Source: Bacillus sp. FJAT-27445
Lineage (GTDB): Bacteria > Bacillota > Bacilli > Bacillales > Cytobacillaceae
NCBI RefSeq assembly: GCF_001510665.1
Contig: NZ_LMTI01000001.1
Coordinates: forward strand, 749,572 to 813,571
Length of the DNA: 64,000 nucleotides
Direction of reading: 5' to 3'
The translations under genes and the position numbers were made by a program. Below are positions 17,342 through 26,311 of this stretch, one piece after another (the first letter of the stretch is position 1; each line of letters starts with the position of its first letter). The notes below the pieces were generated by a model. That model was not told the DNA's origin. It was given only the letters and a program-made list of their open reading frames with translations, and did no database searches.

Positions 17342-18454
17342 CTATGATCGAATCCTATGACTTCTCCCTTCCCTGACCGCTACCGTAACATCAATAAACT
17401 CTGCGGCATACTCAATTATGTCACTCATATGAATTCCATATGTTTGGGCAAAAGCCCTTGCCTGGTCTAGCAGTTCACGGTCAAAAGTAGATTTATAGTG
17501 AACCCGGTCCGAACATTTATTCTTTATAAGATTAAGATCTTTTCCGTTCATTAAATTGTTCATTCCGCTTTCAAGTAAATAATTTGTATATGTATTGTTT
17601 TGTTTCGCGATTTCTTCCAGTTTTGCCAGAATACCTGAACTGACAGTTGTTCTGAACTTAACTCGTTTTGATATGGGCAGACTATCTTTATTTATGATTT
17701 GCAACATTTTTTCTTTTTTCCTCATAACGCAGTTTGTTCCACCGTCCCTATAGATGATATTCGCCAGTTTCCTCACACTATCTTTGCCAGATATAACTAC
17801 TCGGTAAATTGGATTCAAACTCTTAGTTTTTTCTATACGAATTTTTGATTGCAGAGTCCACTCTTGGAATACGCTCAATAATCCCTGCGCGAAACAATAA
17901 CTGCCGCTGGTTACTATAACTGTGTATCCCTCATTATCTACATATCCATCCCCATCAATGATCCCCCGTACAAAGGATGGCAAATAGTCTTGTGGACATT
18001 CAGGAAAATTAATTGTTAATGATTTCCTCTTTGTTATCCCAAGTTTACATAAGTTGTCCTTTAAAGCCTTTGAGCAAACGGTCAATGTATATAGATCTGC
18101 ATCTGCACGTTTTGTTGGTCTGCCGGTGAATTCCATTAGTTTTGCTATTTTTCCCAAGAGTTGTGGATCCTTTTGGCTCAATGAAAAAGATTGGTTGCTA
18201 GGACAAATATTCCCATCCGTAACAATCAGCCCCACCACCCAAGCCATTTCATTGGTCCATTGGTCAAAAAATTCCTCGTTAACTTTATATTTCCTCGGCG
18301 GGCCGGTTCTAGTTGCCTTTATGCCATTTTTATTAAGCACAAAACGAATTCCCTTTTCTGTAAGTCCGCTAATCGCAGTCATTTCTTTATAGGATGCACC
18401 ACCCAAATACAATTTAATGATGCACTCATCTGTTATACCTTCCTTTCTTGGCAT
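17342..18454 (-). CDS. Free-standing LAGLIDADG homing endonuclease
   Basis: Protein of 370 residues. N-terminal HTH-like region (about 5-50, with a SYKEMTAISGLTEKGIRFVL helix pair). Two LAGLIDADG helices, VVGLIVTDG (73-81) and VRGIIDGDGYV (162-172), whose acidic residues would form the double active site. Two C-terminal segments, about 270-310 (RVKFRTTVSSGILAKLEEIA...) and 320-360 (RVHYKSTFDRELLDQARAFA...), both look like ribbon-helix-helix DNA-binding units. GAGGGAGGGG lies 6 bases before the ATG at 18454. No intron or intein is visible around it, so it is free-standing. Target site unknown. Confidence 0.8.
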   Translation of the reverse strand: MPRKEGITDECIIKLYLGGASYKEMTAISGLTEKGIRFVLNKNGIKATRTGPPRKYKVNEEFFDQWTNEMAWVVGLIVTDGNICPSNQSFSLSQKDPQLLGKIAKLMEFTGRPTKRADADLYTLTVCSKALKDNLCKLGITKRKSLTINFPECPQDYLPSFVRGIIDGDGYVDNEGYTVIVTSGSYCFAQGLLSVFQEWTLQSKIRIEKTKSLNPIYRVVISGKDSVRKLANIIYRDGGTNCVMRKKEKMLQIINKDSLPISKRVKFRTTVSSGILAKLEEIAKQNNTYTNYLLESGMNNLMNGKDLNLIKNKCSDRVHYKSTFDRELLDQARAFAQTYGIHMSDIIEYAAEFIDVTVAVREGRSHRIRS

Positions 18455-18654
18455 TTTGTACCCCTCCCTCTCACGGAACATTTGTTCTATTTTTATTTTA
18501 CTACATCGAGGAAGTTTCTCCAACTTTAACCACCTCTTTTAAAAAATAATCCATATATTTCAACTTTCGCAGGATGAAATAGGCAAATAAGCCTTGATAT
18601 AATTGGGCAAACCAATGAACCAATGCTTAATTTGACTTTCTATAAATTTTTTGG

Positions 18655-19209
18655 TCAACTTGTTTGTCTTTTTAAGGCATCCTGAAGAAGCTCGATTAAT
18701 TGGTGTAATGTGATAGCCCAGACGAGTTCATTTATTTTATCGCAAAGTTCATAAAACAGGGTGCCAATGATGCGGGCATACGGATTGCACCTGTTTTGCA
18801 ACTAAAGCACAATATACCGGGCAACACAATGGCGGTATGGCTATGAACACTTTTACAAGAGTTTTGTCTGTGGGCCAGCCACTTTTCCGATTGTTAAGGC
18901 ACTGAAGGAAACCGGGAACCGATGCCAGGCGAACTTTGGATGGTTGAGGAAACGGTAAACGTCATCCTTGGCAGGCAGGGCATCGCCTTTCTTTGATTCC
19001 AGAAGTCGAACCAGTTTTTTTTGATGGAAAATTATGCGGATAACCAATTGAAACAAGTAGAGACAGGTGAACCCAAGATTCTTCTTCCCGATACTGGCTT
19101 TCCTCAAGTGATTCAGTACTTCCAATTCTGTAAAAACTGTCTTTAATTCATTCGGCAGTTTGTTGTTTTGTTCCTTTTGCTCTAACATGTAGAGGACACC
19201 TCTTACCAT
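18655..19209 (-). pseudogene. IS4-type transposase remnant, internally deleted
   Basis: The minus strand keeps an N-terminal piece (18853-19209) with LNHLRKASIGKKNLGFTCLY, a hydrophobic FQLVIRIIF, LPAKDDVYRFLNHPKFAWHRF, a pattern typical of IS4-family transposases. About 80 bases further on it keeps a C-terminal piece (18655-18770; YELCDKINELVWAITLHQLI then ELLQDALKRQTS). The catalytic DDE core between them is missing, so the element is dead. Terminal inverted repeats were not identified. Confidence 0.6.
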
Positions 19210-19285
19210 GGGACGAGGTTTTTTTCATACTCTAAACTGATTGCCAAGGAACATACTGCACGGAATGCTGCAGATTAAGAGAAAT

Positions 19286-19328
19286 CAAAAAGGAGTACAA
19301 CAGTAGAATTACTTTCTGCAGTACTCCT
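19286..19328 (-). terminator. Terminator after the second antitoxin-like gene
   Basis: AGGAGTAC (19291-19298) and GTACTCCT (19321-19328) enclose a long loop. On the minus strand the stem is followed by TTTTT. Confidence 0.6.
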
Positions 19329-19344
19329 AAGTCTAAAATGATAA

Positions 19345-19506
19345 CTACTGTTGCCTCAACCAACTTTGGTTCATGAATCGAGGCCTCTTCGAGAACAAAC
19401 GCAATAATTCCTCATTTTCCTTTTGCATAGGAAATGTAATGTTTTTTGCTGTACAAAGACGCTTGTTAGGATTTCTTGGCGGTGATGTTTTTTTATTGGA
19501 ACTCAT
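19345..19506 (-). CDS. Small SpoIISB-related protein (possible second antitoxin)
   Basis: ORF of 53 codons, basic at the start, carrying SPPRNPNKR, the same PPRNPNKR block found in the adjacent SpoIISB-like protein, then a diverged tail ending SWLRQQ. In B. subtilis a third gene, spoIISC, follows spoIISAB and also neutralises the toxin; position and shared motif suggest the same here, though a terminator (19575-19605) separates it from spoIISB. ATG at 19506; the Shine-Dalgarno is weak (AGGTAG, 13 bases). Antitoxin role is inference. Confidence 0.55.
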   Translation of the reverse strand: MSSNKKTSPPRNPNKRLCTAKNITFPMQKENEELLRLFSKRPRFMNQSWLRQQ

Positions 19507-19574
19507 AATATAAATCACTACCTATTCCGCTTCTTTTGTATAGGTTATGCGACTTTGCGGAGAAATAACATAAA

Positions 19575-19605
19575 AAAGAGAAGGTAATTTGCATACCTTC
19601 TCTTT
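19575..19605 (-). terminator. Terminator of the spoIISA-spoIISB unit
   Basis: AAAGAGAAGGTA (19575-19586) and TACCTTCTCTTT (19594-19605) form a 12-bp stem. The minus-strand 3' side continues as TTTTTTATG. Confidence 0.85.
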
Positions 19606-19616
19606 CCCTTTATTTA

Positions 19617-19793
19617 TTATTCAGCTGCTCGCCTAATTGCGTCCATATCATTAGCTTTCATACGGCCAATCGAACGGTCCAGATTAATGATTGTTGGCCT
19701 TTTGTTCGGGTTTCTAGGAGGAACACTACCGTGTCGGGAAGGTCTTTTTGCTTGAGCTTTACGTTCAACTTTTAAAGGTGATCCAACTGTCAT
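19617..19793 (-). CDS. spoIISB: SpoIISB-like antitoxin
   Basis: Small basic hydrophilic protein of 58 residues (KRPSRHG, PPRNPNKR, then TIINLDRSIGRMKANDMDAI) encoded immediately after the SpoIISA-like toxin, as in the B. subtilis operon. SpoIISB binds the cytoplasmic domain of SpoIISA and blocks its killing activity. The ATG at 19793 lies 10 bases after AAAGGAG. A longer in-frame ATG at 19832 overlaps the toxin stop but has no ribosome-binding site. Assignment rests on context, size and composition. Confidence 0.7.
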   Translation of the reverse strand: MTVGSPLKVERKAQAKRPSRHGSVPPRNPNKRPTIINLDRSIGRMKANDMDAIRRAAE

Positions 19794-19828
19794 ATCTTCC
19801 ACACTCCTTTTATCTTCTCTTAAGAATA

Positions 19829-20722
19829 TCATATTTTACTCTTGATTTCATCTTCGCCATCAATTTCTTCTTCATCTTCGCTAGGTAAGAACTCATCTTC
19901 GTTGTATTCCAACCACATATCAAATGTATATAGAAGGTTTAACATAATAGAAGCATCAGCCCCTGTTACTGCACTACCTTTCCTGGAACTTACAACAAAG
20001 AGCAAGTTATAATACTCACCATAGTAAGGAAATAACACAGCGTTATTTTCCTTTTCGATGATTTCGATATTCTCTCCTTCTAAGAGCGTCTTGATAGCTT
20101 GTTTTTTACGCATTCCCATTCCCTTTAGAGTAAAATCGTGTTCTTCTATGATCTTTTCATAAGCAGCAGTGACATTCTGGCGAAAGATACCCTCGTCATT
20201 GGATGATTCAACCATGTAGGAATAGACTTCTAGATGGAAAGATGACGCAAAGTTTTTCAAATAAGAGAGAACGGATTCTTCATATTTCTCCGGCGTAAAA
20301 TCAAATTCATCCACCTGCCATTTTGCTGCGCTCTTGGGCATCATTTGATTTACTTTTAGGAGCTTATCACTCAATTCAACAAATGCTCCCCTATTCTTAT
20401 TTATACTTTCCACCAAACTCTCATGTTGTAACTCATTCGTCATAAATTTAGTGATATCCGGCGTCTGAAAAACAAATAAATCAATAACAACCACACTGAT
20501 AACCAAAGCAATCAAATGCTCTAGCTTTTGCCCAACATCCGGAAATACATTAAATGCCCATAAGAAAAAAGCCATTAGAACAACAAAGCCATAATATATT
20601 TTCCTCATAGCTATGCGATGCTTAAGATAAAATTCCCGACTCCATATGTATAGACCTATACTAAAGGTGATCCCAATCAAAAGAATGACAAAAACCGTGA
20701 CCATATACCAGCTCACTTCCAC
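19829..20722 (-). CDS. spoIISA: SpoIISA-like membrane toxin
   Basis: Membrane toxin of a type II toxin-antitoxin system; in B. subtilis it damages the membrane and is counteracted by SpoIISB. The 297 residues show three N-terminal hydrophobic spans (about 5-28, 42-60, 67-85, the last ending VVVIDLFVF) followed by a cytoplasmic GAF-like domain with YEESVLSYLKNFA, VLFPYYGEYYNLLFVV and ASIMLNLLYTFDMWLE. It is longer than B. subtilis SpoIISA (248), with an acidic C-terminal tail (SEDEEEIDGEDE). The GTG at 20722 follows AAAGGAGGG at 6 bases. The small antitoxin gene follows directly. Confidence 0.85.
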   Translation of the reverse strand: MEVSWYMVTVFVILLIGITFSIGLYIWSREFYLKHRIAMRKIYYGFVVLMAFFLWAFNVFPDVGQKLEHLIALVISVVVIDLFVFQTPDITKFMTNELQHESLVESINKNRGAFVELSDKLLKVNQMMPKSAAKWQVDEFDFTPEKYEESVLSYLKNFASSFHLEVYSYMVESSNDEGIFRQNVTAAYEKIIEEHDFTLKGMGMRKKQAIKTLLEGENIEIIEKENNAVLFPYYGEYYNLLFVVSSRKGSAVTGADASIMLNLLYTFDMWLEYNEDEFLPSEDEEEIDGEDEIKSKI

Positions 20723-21467
20723 TCAAATCCCTCCTTTCACTCCCTATATTATGGCATAAGCTTGCTGTGAGAAAAATATGGAATCTGAGTTATCCATGAT
20801 AATTTCGTTTTGGACGAATTTTTGCTCAGGACTTGGTCAGAATCAATCTGGTTCTTCGCTCGCTTATACCGTATTTCTTTGCCATTACCGATGTTTTTTC
20901 ACTATCAATCTCTCTATTTCTTTCTTCTTCCAACATTTCTCTCCCCCTTTCCAACTGTAATCATATTCATTTTTTCAAGCAAAGAAAAAGTTCTTGCTCT
21001 TTTCCTAAACCGACCAACTTATAGGTATATCCACTATTCTACAGGGGACCCTAAAAAATGCGACCTACTATGGACTCTGCATTTTTAAGATTCTATAATC
21101 CAAAATAAAAAACGAATAATCAGGATGTCGTCATGAAGGATTATACGTGCATTTTTCCAGGGAACTGCCTTTTCCAGTGCTTCGCTCCAAGGGCTGCCAA
21201 ACTCCCTTCCGAATACATATTAGAACCAGGACAAGGACTGTCTATCTTCAATAAAAATGAAGGACTGAATGTTGTTTTTCAAAAAATCCATGTACTCGTT
21301 CGCCCGGAAAATATACGTGAAGTACGAGTTCAAGGCGAAAAGGTCCATTCCCGCTGATAAAGCAAAAAGCATTAACCGGGTTTCATAAGGAGCATTTTGG
21401 TATACTTAGAACAAACAAACACACAATCTTGTTAATCTACATAGTTAAGGAAAGGAAGCGAGCAAAC
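20723..21467. other. Gene-poor interval before gnd
   Basis: About 745 bases, AT-rich, with no convincing gene. A 74-codon plus-strand ORF at 21133-21357 lacks a good Shine-Dalgarno and resembles nothing I recognise. Possible promoter elements for gnd (TATACT near 21400) lie in the last 80 bases. I see nothing else definable. Confidence 0.5.
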
Positions 21468-22877
21468 ATGGCTAAGCAGCAAATTGGCGTAATCGGCCTT
21501 GCGGTAATGGGTAAAAACCTTGCCTGGAACATGGAAAGCAAAGGTTACAGTGTCGCGGTTTACAACCGCTCCTCTGAAAGAACGGACGAAATGGCGACAG
21601 AATCTGAAGGTAAAAAGATTTTCCTAGCTTATTCAATTGAGGAATTTGTCAATTCCCTTGAAAAACCCCGCAAAATTATGCTGATGGTGAAAGCTGGCGC
21701 GGCTACCGATGCTACCATTGACCAGTTGAAGCCTTACCTGGATAAAGGCGATATCCTTATTGACGGCGGAAATACTTTCTTTGTCGATACCCAGCGGCGT
21801 AATAAGGAGCTGAGCGAACTTGGCCTCCATTTTATTGGGACAGGCGTATCAGGCGGCGAGGAAGGCGCGCTTAAAGGCCCTTCCATCATGCCGGGCGGAC
21901 AAAAGGAAGCCTATGAACTTGTCGCCCCAATTTTCAAGGATATTTCCGCAAAAGTAAATGGCGAGCCATGCACCACCTATATCGGGCCGGACGGTGCCGG
22001 ACATTATGTAAAAATGGTTCATAACGGCATCGAGTACGGGGATATGCAGCTGATTTCCGAGGCTTACTTCCTTCTGAAAAATGTATTGGGACTAACCGCC
22101 CAGGAACTTCACGAAGTGTTTGCGGAATGGAACAAAGGCGAACTAGACAGCTATCTAATTGAAATCACAGCCGATATTTTCAAAAAAACTGATGAGGATA
22201 CCGGAAAGCCGCTCGTAGATGTCATCCTTGATACCGCCGGCCAAAAAGGAACAGGAAAATGGACAAGCCAAAGCGCGCTTGATCTAGGAGTCCCCCTACC
22301 AATCATCACGGAATCCGTATTTGCCCGGTTTATTTCAGCAATGAAGGAAGAACGCGTTGAAGCGAGCAAGATTCTCCGAGGGCCGGCTGGCAAGAACTTT
22401 ACTGGTGACCGAAAATCCTTTATTGAATCAGTGCGCAAAGCGTTATACATGAGTAAAATTTGTTCCTATGCCCAGGGATTCGCGCAATTAAGGGCTGCAT
22501 CCGAAGAATATGGATGGGACCTTCGCTACGGAGACATCGCGATGATTTTCCGTGGCGGCTGCATCATCCGGGCGCAATTTTTACAAAAAATCAAGGAAGC
22601 GTACGACCGGGATCCAGGCCTGAAAAACCTCCTGCTTGATCCATATTTTAAGGAAATCGTCGAAGGTTACCAAGATGCACTAAGGGAAATCATTGGAGTC
22701 TCCGTGCAAAATGGCATTCCTGTCCCTTGCTTCTCAGCTGCCATTGCCTATTATGACAGCTACCGGAGCGAAACTTTGCCCGCGAACCTCCTTCAGGCCC
22801 AGCGCGACTATTTTGGCGCACATACGTACCAAAGAGTCGATAAAGAAGGCGTTTTCCATACCGAGTGGATGAAATAG
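21468..22877 (+). CDS. gnd: 6-phosphogluconate dehydrogenase, decarboxylating
   Basis: Oxidises and decarboxylates 6-phosphogluconate to ribulose 5-phosphate in the oxidative pentose phosphate pathway, making NADPH. At 469 residues it matches B. subtilis GndA. Visible are the Rossmann motif [15 protein letters not shown] near the N-terminus, YNRSSER (NADP-type), the catalytic Lys in [16 protein letters not shown] and the [12 protein letters not shown] signature. The ATG at 21468 follows GGAAAGGAAG at about 9 bases. Monocistronic, with a terminator after it. Confidence 0.97.
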   Translation: MAKQQIGVIGLAVMGKNLAWNMESKGYSVAVYNRSSERTDEMATESEGKKIFLAYSIEEFVNSLEKPRKIMLMVKAGAATDATIDQLKPYLDKGDILIDGGNTFFVDTQRRNKELSELGLHFIGTGVSGGEEGALKGPSIMPGGQKEAYELVAPIFKDISAKVNGEPCTTYIGPDGAGHYVKMVHNGIEYGDMQLISEAYFLLKNVLGLTAQELHEVFAEWNKGELDSYLIEITADIFKKTDEDTGKPLVDVILDTAGQKGTGKWTSQSALDLGVPLPIITESVFARFISAMKEERVEASKILRGPAGKNFTGDRKSFIESVRKALYMSKICSYAQGFAQLRAASEEYGWDLRYGDIAMIFRGGCIIRAQFLQKIKEAYDRDPGLKNLLLDPYFKEIVEGYQDALREIIGVSVQNGIPVPCFSAAIAYYDSYRSETLPANLLQAQRDYFGAHTYQRVDKEGVFHTEWMK

Positions 22878-22886
22878 AAATAGTAA

Positions 22887-22915
22887 GGGAGCTGCAGCGT
22901 GCAGCTCCCCTTTTA
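22887..22915. terminator. Terminator between gnd and the converging gene
   Basis: GGGAGCTGC (22887-22895) and GCAGCTCCC (22901-22909) form a perfect 9-bp stem followed on the plus strand by CTTTTATTT. Confidence 0.85.
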
Positions 22916-23557
22916 TTTGAAATGCTTCTGTTTGATCAGGAATTCATGGATAGATGGATTATCCAGCTCGAAGTACGGACTGGAAACATATTGGATGTCT
23001 CCGCTCTTCCCTTTGATGTAGGTTGGCTCGTCAAATGCAATCAATTCCCTTATTGCTGAATGGGATATGCTTGTCATGATAAAGATTTTGTTATACAGTG
23101 TTTCATCCTTGAACAAGGCATGAACAAGAAACGCTAACCTTTCGAGAATATCATTTGGCTGGAATTCATCGAACTCGCTCACTTCAGCAAAGAATTGTTT
23201 TGTCTTATTATTATGAAGTCCAATCAGGATGTACGGTTTTATTGTAAAAAAGGGTTTAAAAATCACTTCATAATCGCATTCCTGTAATTCATCAAAGGAA
23301 TCCTGAACTAGTGTATCGGGAAAAAATCCTCTTTCAAAGGAAATCGCGATGTTCAAATAATCAGGTTCCCCATCATCCTCAAACTCTTCCTCGGTTTCAG
23401 TCTCATAAACAGTTTCAGCATAAACATCATATTCATCCAAATCTTCCAGATCCATCTCTAGAACCTGTCCGGACATATCGTTGACGATCATAGGCAAAAA
23501 AGGGGTTAACAGGCCAAGGACATGATCATAAAATGGGAACTTGGTGTCTATAGTCAA
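22913..23557 (-). CDS. Acidic cytoplasmic protein of unknown function
   Basis: Protein of 214 residues with a very acidic stretch at about 35-65 (DLEDLDEYDVYAETVYETET...), no signal peptide and no membrane span. I do not recognise a domain. The TTG at 23557 is placed 6 bases after GGAGGAG. It converges on gnd and is followed upstream, across about 120 bases, by the amino acid permease gene in the same direction. Confidence 0.7.
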   Translation of the reverse strand: MTIDTKFPFYDHVLGLLTPFLPMIVNDMSGQVLEMDLEDLDEYDVYAETVYETETEEEFEDDGEPDYLNIAISFERGFFPDTLVQDSFDELQECDYEVIFKPFFTIKPYILIGLHNNKTKQFFAEVSEFDEFQPNDILERLAFLVHALFKDETLYNKIFIMTSISHSAIRELIAFDEPTYIKGKSGDIQYVSSPYFELDNPSIHEFLIKQKHFK

Positions 23558-23649
23558 TTTATCTCCTCCCCGCTAAAATGACTGCTGTACATTTAATCTA
23601 CCCATTCTGATTTGATTCACACCTTCTTGAAGAAATTGGGGTAAAACAA

Positions 23650-23671
23650 AAACGCTCTCATCTTGAGAGCG
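23650..23671 (-). terminator. Terminator after the amino acid permease
   Basis: CGCTCTCA (23653-23660) and TGAGAGCG (23664-23671) form an 8-bp stem. The minus strand continues with TTTTTGTTTT. Confidence 0.8.
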
Positions 23672-23681
23672 CCATTCCATC

Positions 23682-25046
23682 TTAACCTGATTTTTGTTTC
23701 TTCCATACCTTATGATGCAAGATGAGCGTGACGGTTCCGATGATGAGAACGAAAGCAATGCTGACAAAAAATCCAAATCGGATCTCACTTTCAGCCAGGG
23801 TCCCGCTAGCTGCGGCCAGAAGCAATAGCAATCCAGTAAAGGCCAGTGCCTTCCCCCCTTTGCCCGTTTCGAGAATCCGAAGGGCGGAAAGGATGATAAA
23901 TGCCCAGTTAAATAAAATGAGGATTCCGGCCGCGGTTGTAATGTATTCGTAAATCGTTCCTGGAAGGAGTAATGCCGTAATGATGGATGCCACCAGACCC
24001 GCTGTTGCAAGGGCAAGCGATGGTAGGGGTACATTTTTCCACTTTATTTTTTTTCCGAAAAATGCCGGGGCGTCCTTGCTTTCCGCTAATGTAACCAAAA
24101 GGGTAGTAACGCCAAATAAGGAAGCTGTCATCGTTGAAAAGCCCGCCAAAATAATCGCGGCATTAAACACATGGGGAAAGAATGACAGATTGTAATGCTC
24201 CATCGCGGTGACGAAAGGGCTCTCTTTATCACTAAATTCAAAGTGATTGGCCATAATGACAGCAAAGCCCAAAGAAAGGACATAGATGGTAACAAGGACG
24301 ATCAGCATTATAATTCCGGCTTTCGGCGCATCCTCTTTCTTTTTAAGCCTAGTGGCCATTAAGCCGATTACTTCAATTCCTCCATAAGCGTAATAAGCAT
24401 AAATGAGCGATGACCAGAACCCGGTCAGCCCATTTGGGAAAAAGCCGTTGATGGATCCGGGGATTCCTGGATGCTTGACATTTCCATGGAGAATTCCCCC
24501 TAGTGCCAGAGCAGCAAGGATGATAAACATGAGAATCGCGGAGGTCTTTATGATAGCCAGCAAATTCTCTACCTTGTCGAACCCCTTGTTACCAGTCACG
24601 ACAACGAGAATGGAAAGCACGGCGTATCCTGAGGCAAACAGCCATAAAGGAATATTAGGGAACCAAAACCTCGACAAAATGGAAAGTGCGGTCAATTGGC
24701 TCCCCATGATAAGAATATTCGAGCTCCAATAATTCCAGCCGCAGCTAAAGCCAGCCCACTGCCCATAAGCCTTTCCCGCATAGTAGCAGAAGGAGCCATC
24801 CTGCGGGTCCTTCGCTGTCATTTTTGCCAATAGGCTATAGACAGTAAATGTTCCGAATGCAGCCAATAAAAAGGAAAATACAATGGATGGGCCGGTTGTT
24901 TTAATGCCGATCGCAGAACCTAGAAAAAAACCCGTTCCAATTGTACAACCTATCCCAATCAACGACAACTGCCACCATTTTAAGCTTCCCTTGCCGGTGC
25001 TTTTACCCTTTCTTCCTGAATTGGCCGAAGGGAAATAAAAATCCAT
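23682..25046 (-). CDS. APC-family amino acid permease
   Basis: Integral membrane amino acid transporter of 454 residues with about twelve hydrophobic segments. The first helix carries the APC substrate-binding signature IGIGCTIGTGFFLGSAIGI (about 30-48), followed by GPSIVFSF. A short cytoplasmic RLKKKEDAPKAG loop precedes helix 7. It resembles Bacillus AAT/YtnA-type permeases, but the substrate cannot be read from sequence. The ATG at 25046 has AAAGGAGG upstream. The small gene at 25120 lies 73 bases upstream in the same direction and may be co-transcribed. Confidence 0.85.
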   Translation of the reverse strand: MDFYFPSANSGRKGKSTGKGSLKWWQLSLIGIGCTIGTGFFLGSAIGIKTTGPSIVFSFLLAAFGTFTVYSLLAKMTAKDPQDGSFCYYAGKAYGQWAGFSCGWNYWSSNILIMGSQLTALSILSRFWFPNIPLWLFASGYAVLSILVVVTGNKGFDKVENLLAIIKTSAILMFIILAALALGGILHGNVKHPGIPGSINGFFPNGLTGFWSSLIYAYYAYGGIEVIGLMATRLKKKEDAPKAGIIMLIVLVTIYVLSLGFAVIMANHFEFSDKESPFVTAMEHYNLSFFPHVFNAAIILAGFSTMTASLFGVTTLLVTLAESKDAPAFFGKKIKWKNVPLPSLALATAGLVASIITALLLPGTIYEYITTAAGILILFNWAFIILSALRILETGKGGKALAFTGLLLLLAAASGTLAESEIRFGFFVSIAFVLIIGTVTLILHHKVWKKQKSG

Positions 25047-25119
25047 GTCTTGCCTCCTTTAGGAAATGACGCTTGTTGCTTAGCAATTGTTCGCGGTAAA
25101 AGGGAGCCTAAAGAAGCTG

Positions 25120-25482
25120 CTATTCCTCCTTCTCATCTTCTTCTTCCTCCTGTGCAACAGGTTTACCTGCATTCCGTTTTACTGTTCTGTACATAGCGGT
25201 CGTCATGCTTCCCTGGACAATATTTTCCAAAAAGAAAGGGGTGAAGATTTCCTTGAATTCGTCATCGTCAAACATTTTTCGATTTTGCAGCTCCATTTCC
25301 GCTAGCCCTTCATACTTGGAGAGCAGCACGTAGGAATAATCCCTTCCTGCTATCGGGGACAAAAGCTCCACCTTATGGCTGTAATGGTCATTTCGATAAT
25401 TGACGATTTTTTCAAGATTGGCAAATGCCTCCGTAAACTTTTCCTGCCTTATTTCAAATGTTTGATATACATAGACAGTCAT
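25120..25482 (-). CDS. Conserved hypothetical protein, 120 aa
   Basis: Small soluble protein with YVYQTFEIRQEKFTEAFANLE at the N-terminus, resembling the first strand-helix of dimeric alpha-beta barrel (ABM/NIPSNAP-like) proteins, and a highly charged Glu-rich C-terminal tail (QEEEEDEKEE). No function is known to me. AGGAGGT lies 5 bases before the ATG at 25482. Possibly in an operon with the permease downstream. Confidence 0.7.
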   Translation of the reverse strand: MTVYVYQTFEIRQEKFTEAFANLEKIVNYRNDHYSHKVELLSPIAGRDYSYVLLSKYEGLAEMELQNRKMFDDDEFKEIFTPFFLENIVQGSMTTAMYRTVKRNAGKPVAQEEEEDEKEE

Positions 25483-25566
25483 GGCAACCTCCTGATTTCT
25501 ATAAAAACGGCCAAGCCGCTGCTTTTTGGTAATCTGTCCAAGATATAGGGATTATTTGGATTATTT

Positions 25567-25587
25567 TAAAAAAAGGCCATAATGGCC
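25567..25587 (-). terminator. Terminator after the YbxH-like gene
   Basis: GGCCA-TAA-TGGCC (25575-25587); on the minus strand followed by TTTTTTT. Confidence 0.75.
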
Positions 25588-25621
25588 CAGAGTATATGCA
25601 TGGCAGCTTAACTAGACTTAG

Positions 25622-25813
25622 TTAAATCCCTTTTTTGTCACAATAATCATCAACAATTTCTTCTATTTCATTCAAAACGGGGAATTTTCCGCTAAAGTTA
25701 AATTTGATTTCCTCGATGAACTCGCTATTTTTATAAACATGGATCGCGCCATCCTGGCTAATGACACTGAACTCCGGTTCAAATCGGTATCCATTTCTGT
25801 CGATCGCACCCAT
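25622..25813 (-). CDS. ybxH: YbxH-family small protein
   Basis: Protein of 63 residues beginning MGAIDRNGYRFEPEFSVI and containing AIHVYKNSEFIEEI, which matches the short conserved YbxH family of bacilli as I recall it. Function unknown. GGAG lies about 10 bases before the ATG at 25813. It is followed by its own terminator and preceded in the same direction by another small gene (25849-25971). Confidence 0.7.
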   Translation of the reverse strand: MGAIDRNGYRFEPEFSVISQDGAIHVYKNSEFIEEIKFNFSGKFPVLNEIEEIVDDYCDKKGI

Positions 25814-25848
25814 ATTGGTATCATCTCCATTTAATTCAGATGCCTGGG

Positions 25849-25971
25849 CTATTGGCTTTTCCTGTTATTCTTCTTTTGTTCCTTTTCCGCGCTCGCCGGT
25901 ACAAAACCATATCCGGTAGGGCTACTCTCAATCCTATTGGCGGGCCCTTTATTGGCTGGTTGTTTTCGCAT
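25849..25971 (-). CDS. Small basic protein, 40 aa
   Basis: ORF of 40 codons (starts MRKQPANKGPANRIESSPTG, ends EKEQKKNNRKSQ), hydrophilic and Lys/Asn/Pro-rich like small acid-soluble spore proteins, but no family is recognised. GGAGG lies 8 bases before the ATG at 25971, supporting translation. It lies 35 bases upstream of the ybxH-like gene on the same strand. Confidence 0.55.
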   Translation of the reverse strand: MRKQPANKGPANRIESSPTGYGFVPASAEKEQKKNNRKSQ

Positions 25972-26006
25972 CAATTAATTCCTCCAAAATTTTTAATCAA
26001 GGCTGT

Positions 26007-26156
26007 TTAGTCCCTCTGCTTTATCGTATTGCCCTTGACTCTTTTTTTAGTGGACTGGGGTGAATGGTGGTTTTCGCTCCCCCCATTTGGCGGGCCGAAT
26101 ACGTGGCTATCCGAGGTTATTTTTGCCCCTTTTAAAAAATCATCCTTTGTTTTCAC
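26007..26156 (-). CDS. Small hydrophilic protein, 49 aa
   Basis: Starts at GTG 26156, 7 bases after GGAGG in TTGGAGGTGAAATA. The product (starts MKTKDDFLKGAKITSDSHVF, ends VKGNTIKQRD) is basic, His/Asn/Gly-rich and without hydrophobic segments. A longer ORF through 26522 in this frame is not supported. Function unknown; it sits in a run of small possibly sporulation-related genes. Confidence 0.5.
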   Translation of the reverse strand: MKTKDDFLKGAKITSDSHVFGPPNGGSENHHSPQSTKKRVKGNTIKQRD

Positions 26157-26311
26157 TATTTCACCTCCAAGGAATTGCATATTGCCTATAGCGTATGTAA
26201 AACCCTGTATTTCTATAAGTGAATACAAAGGAGATTCCTGCTTCTTTTCATGATAAAAAGAATGCTTAGGGAGAAAAATAGGAGTGATAAAGTCAAAGAG
26301 GAGTGTTCTAT

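Noticed and set aside
21133-21357. 74-codon ORF upstream of gnd
   Set aside because: Poor ribosome-binding site, no recognisable motif and Cys/Phe-rich start; left as unassigned intergenic DNA.
23573-24034. 153-codon minus-strand ORF
   Set aside because: Lies out of frame within the amino acid permease gene; clear shadow ORF.
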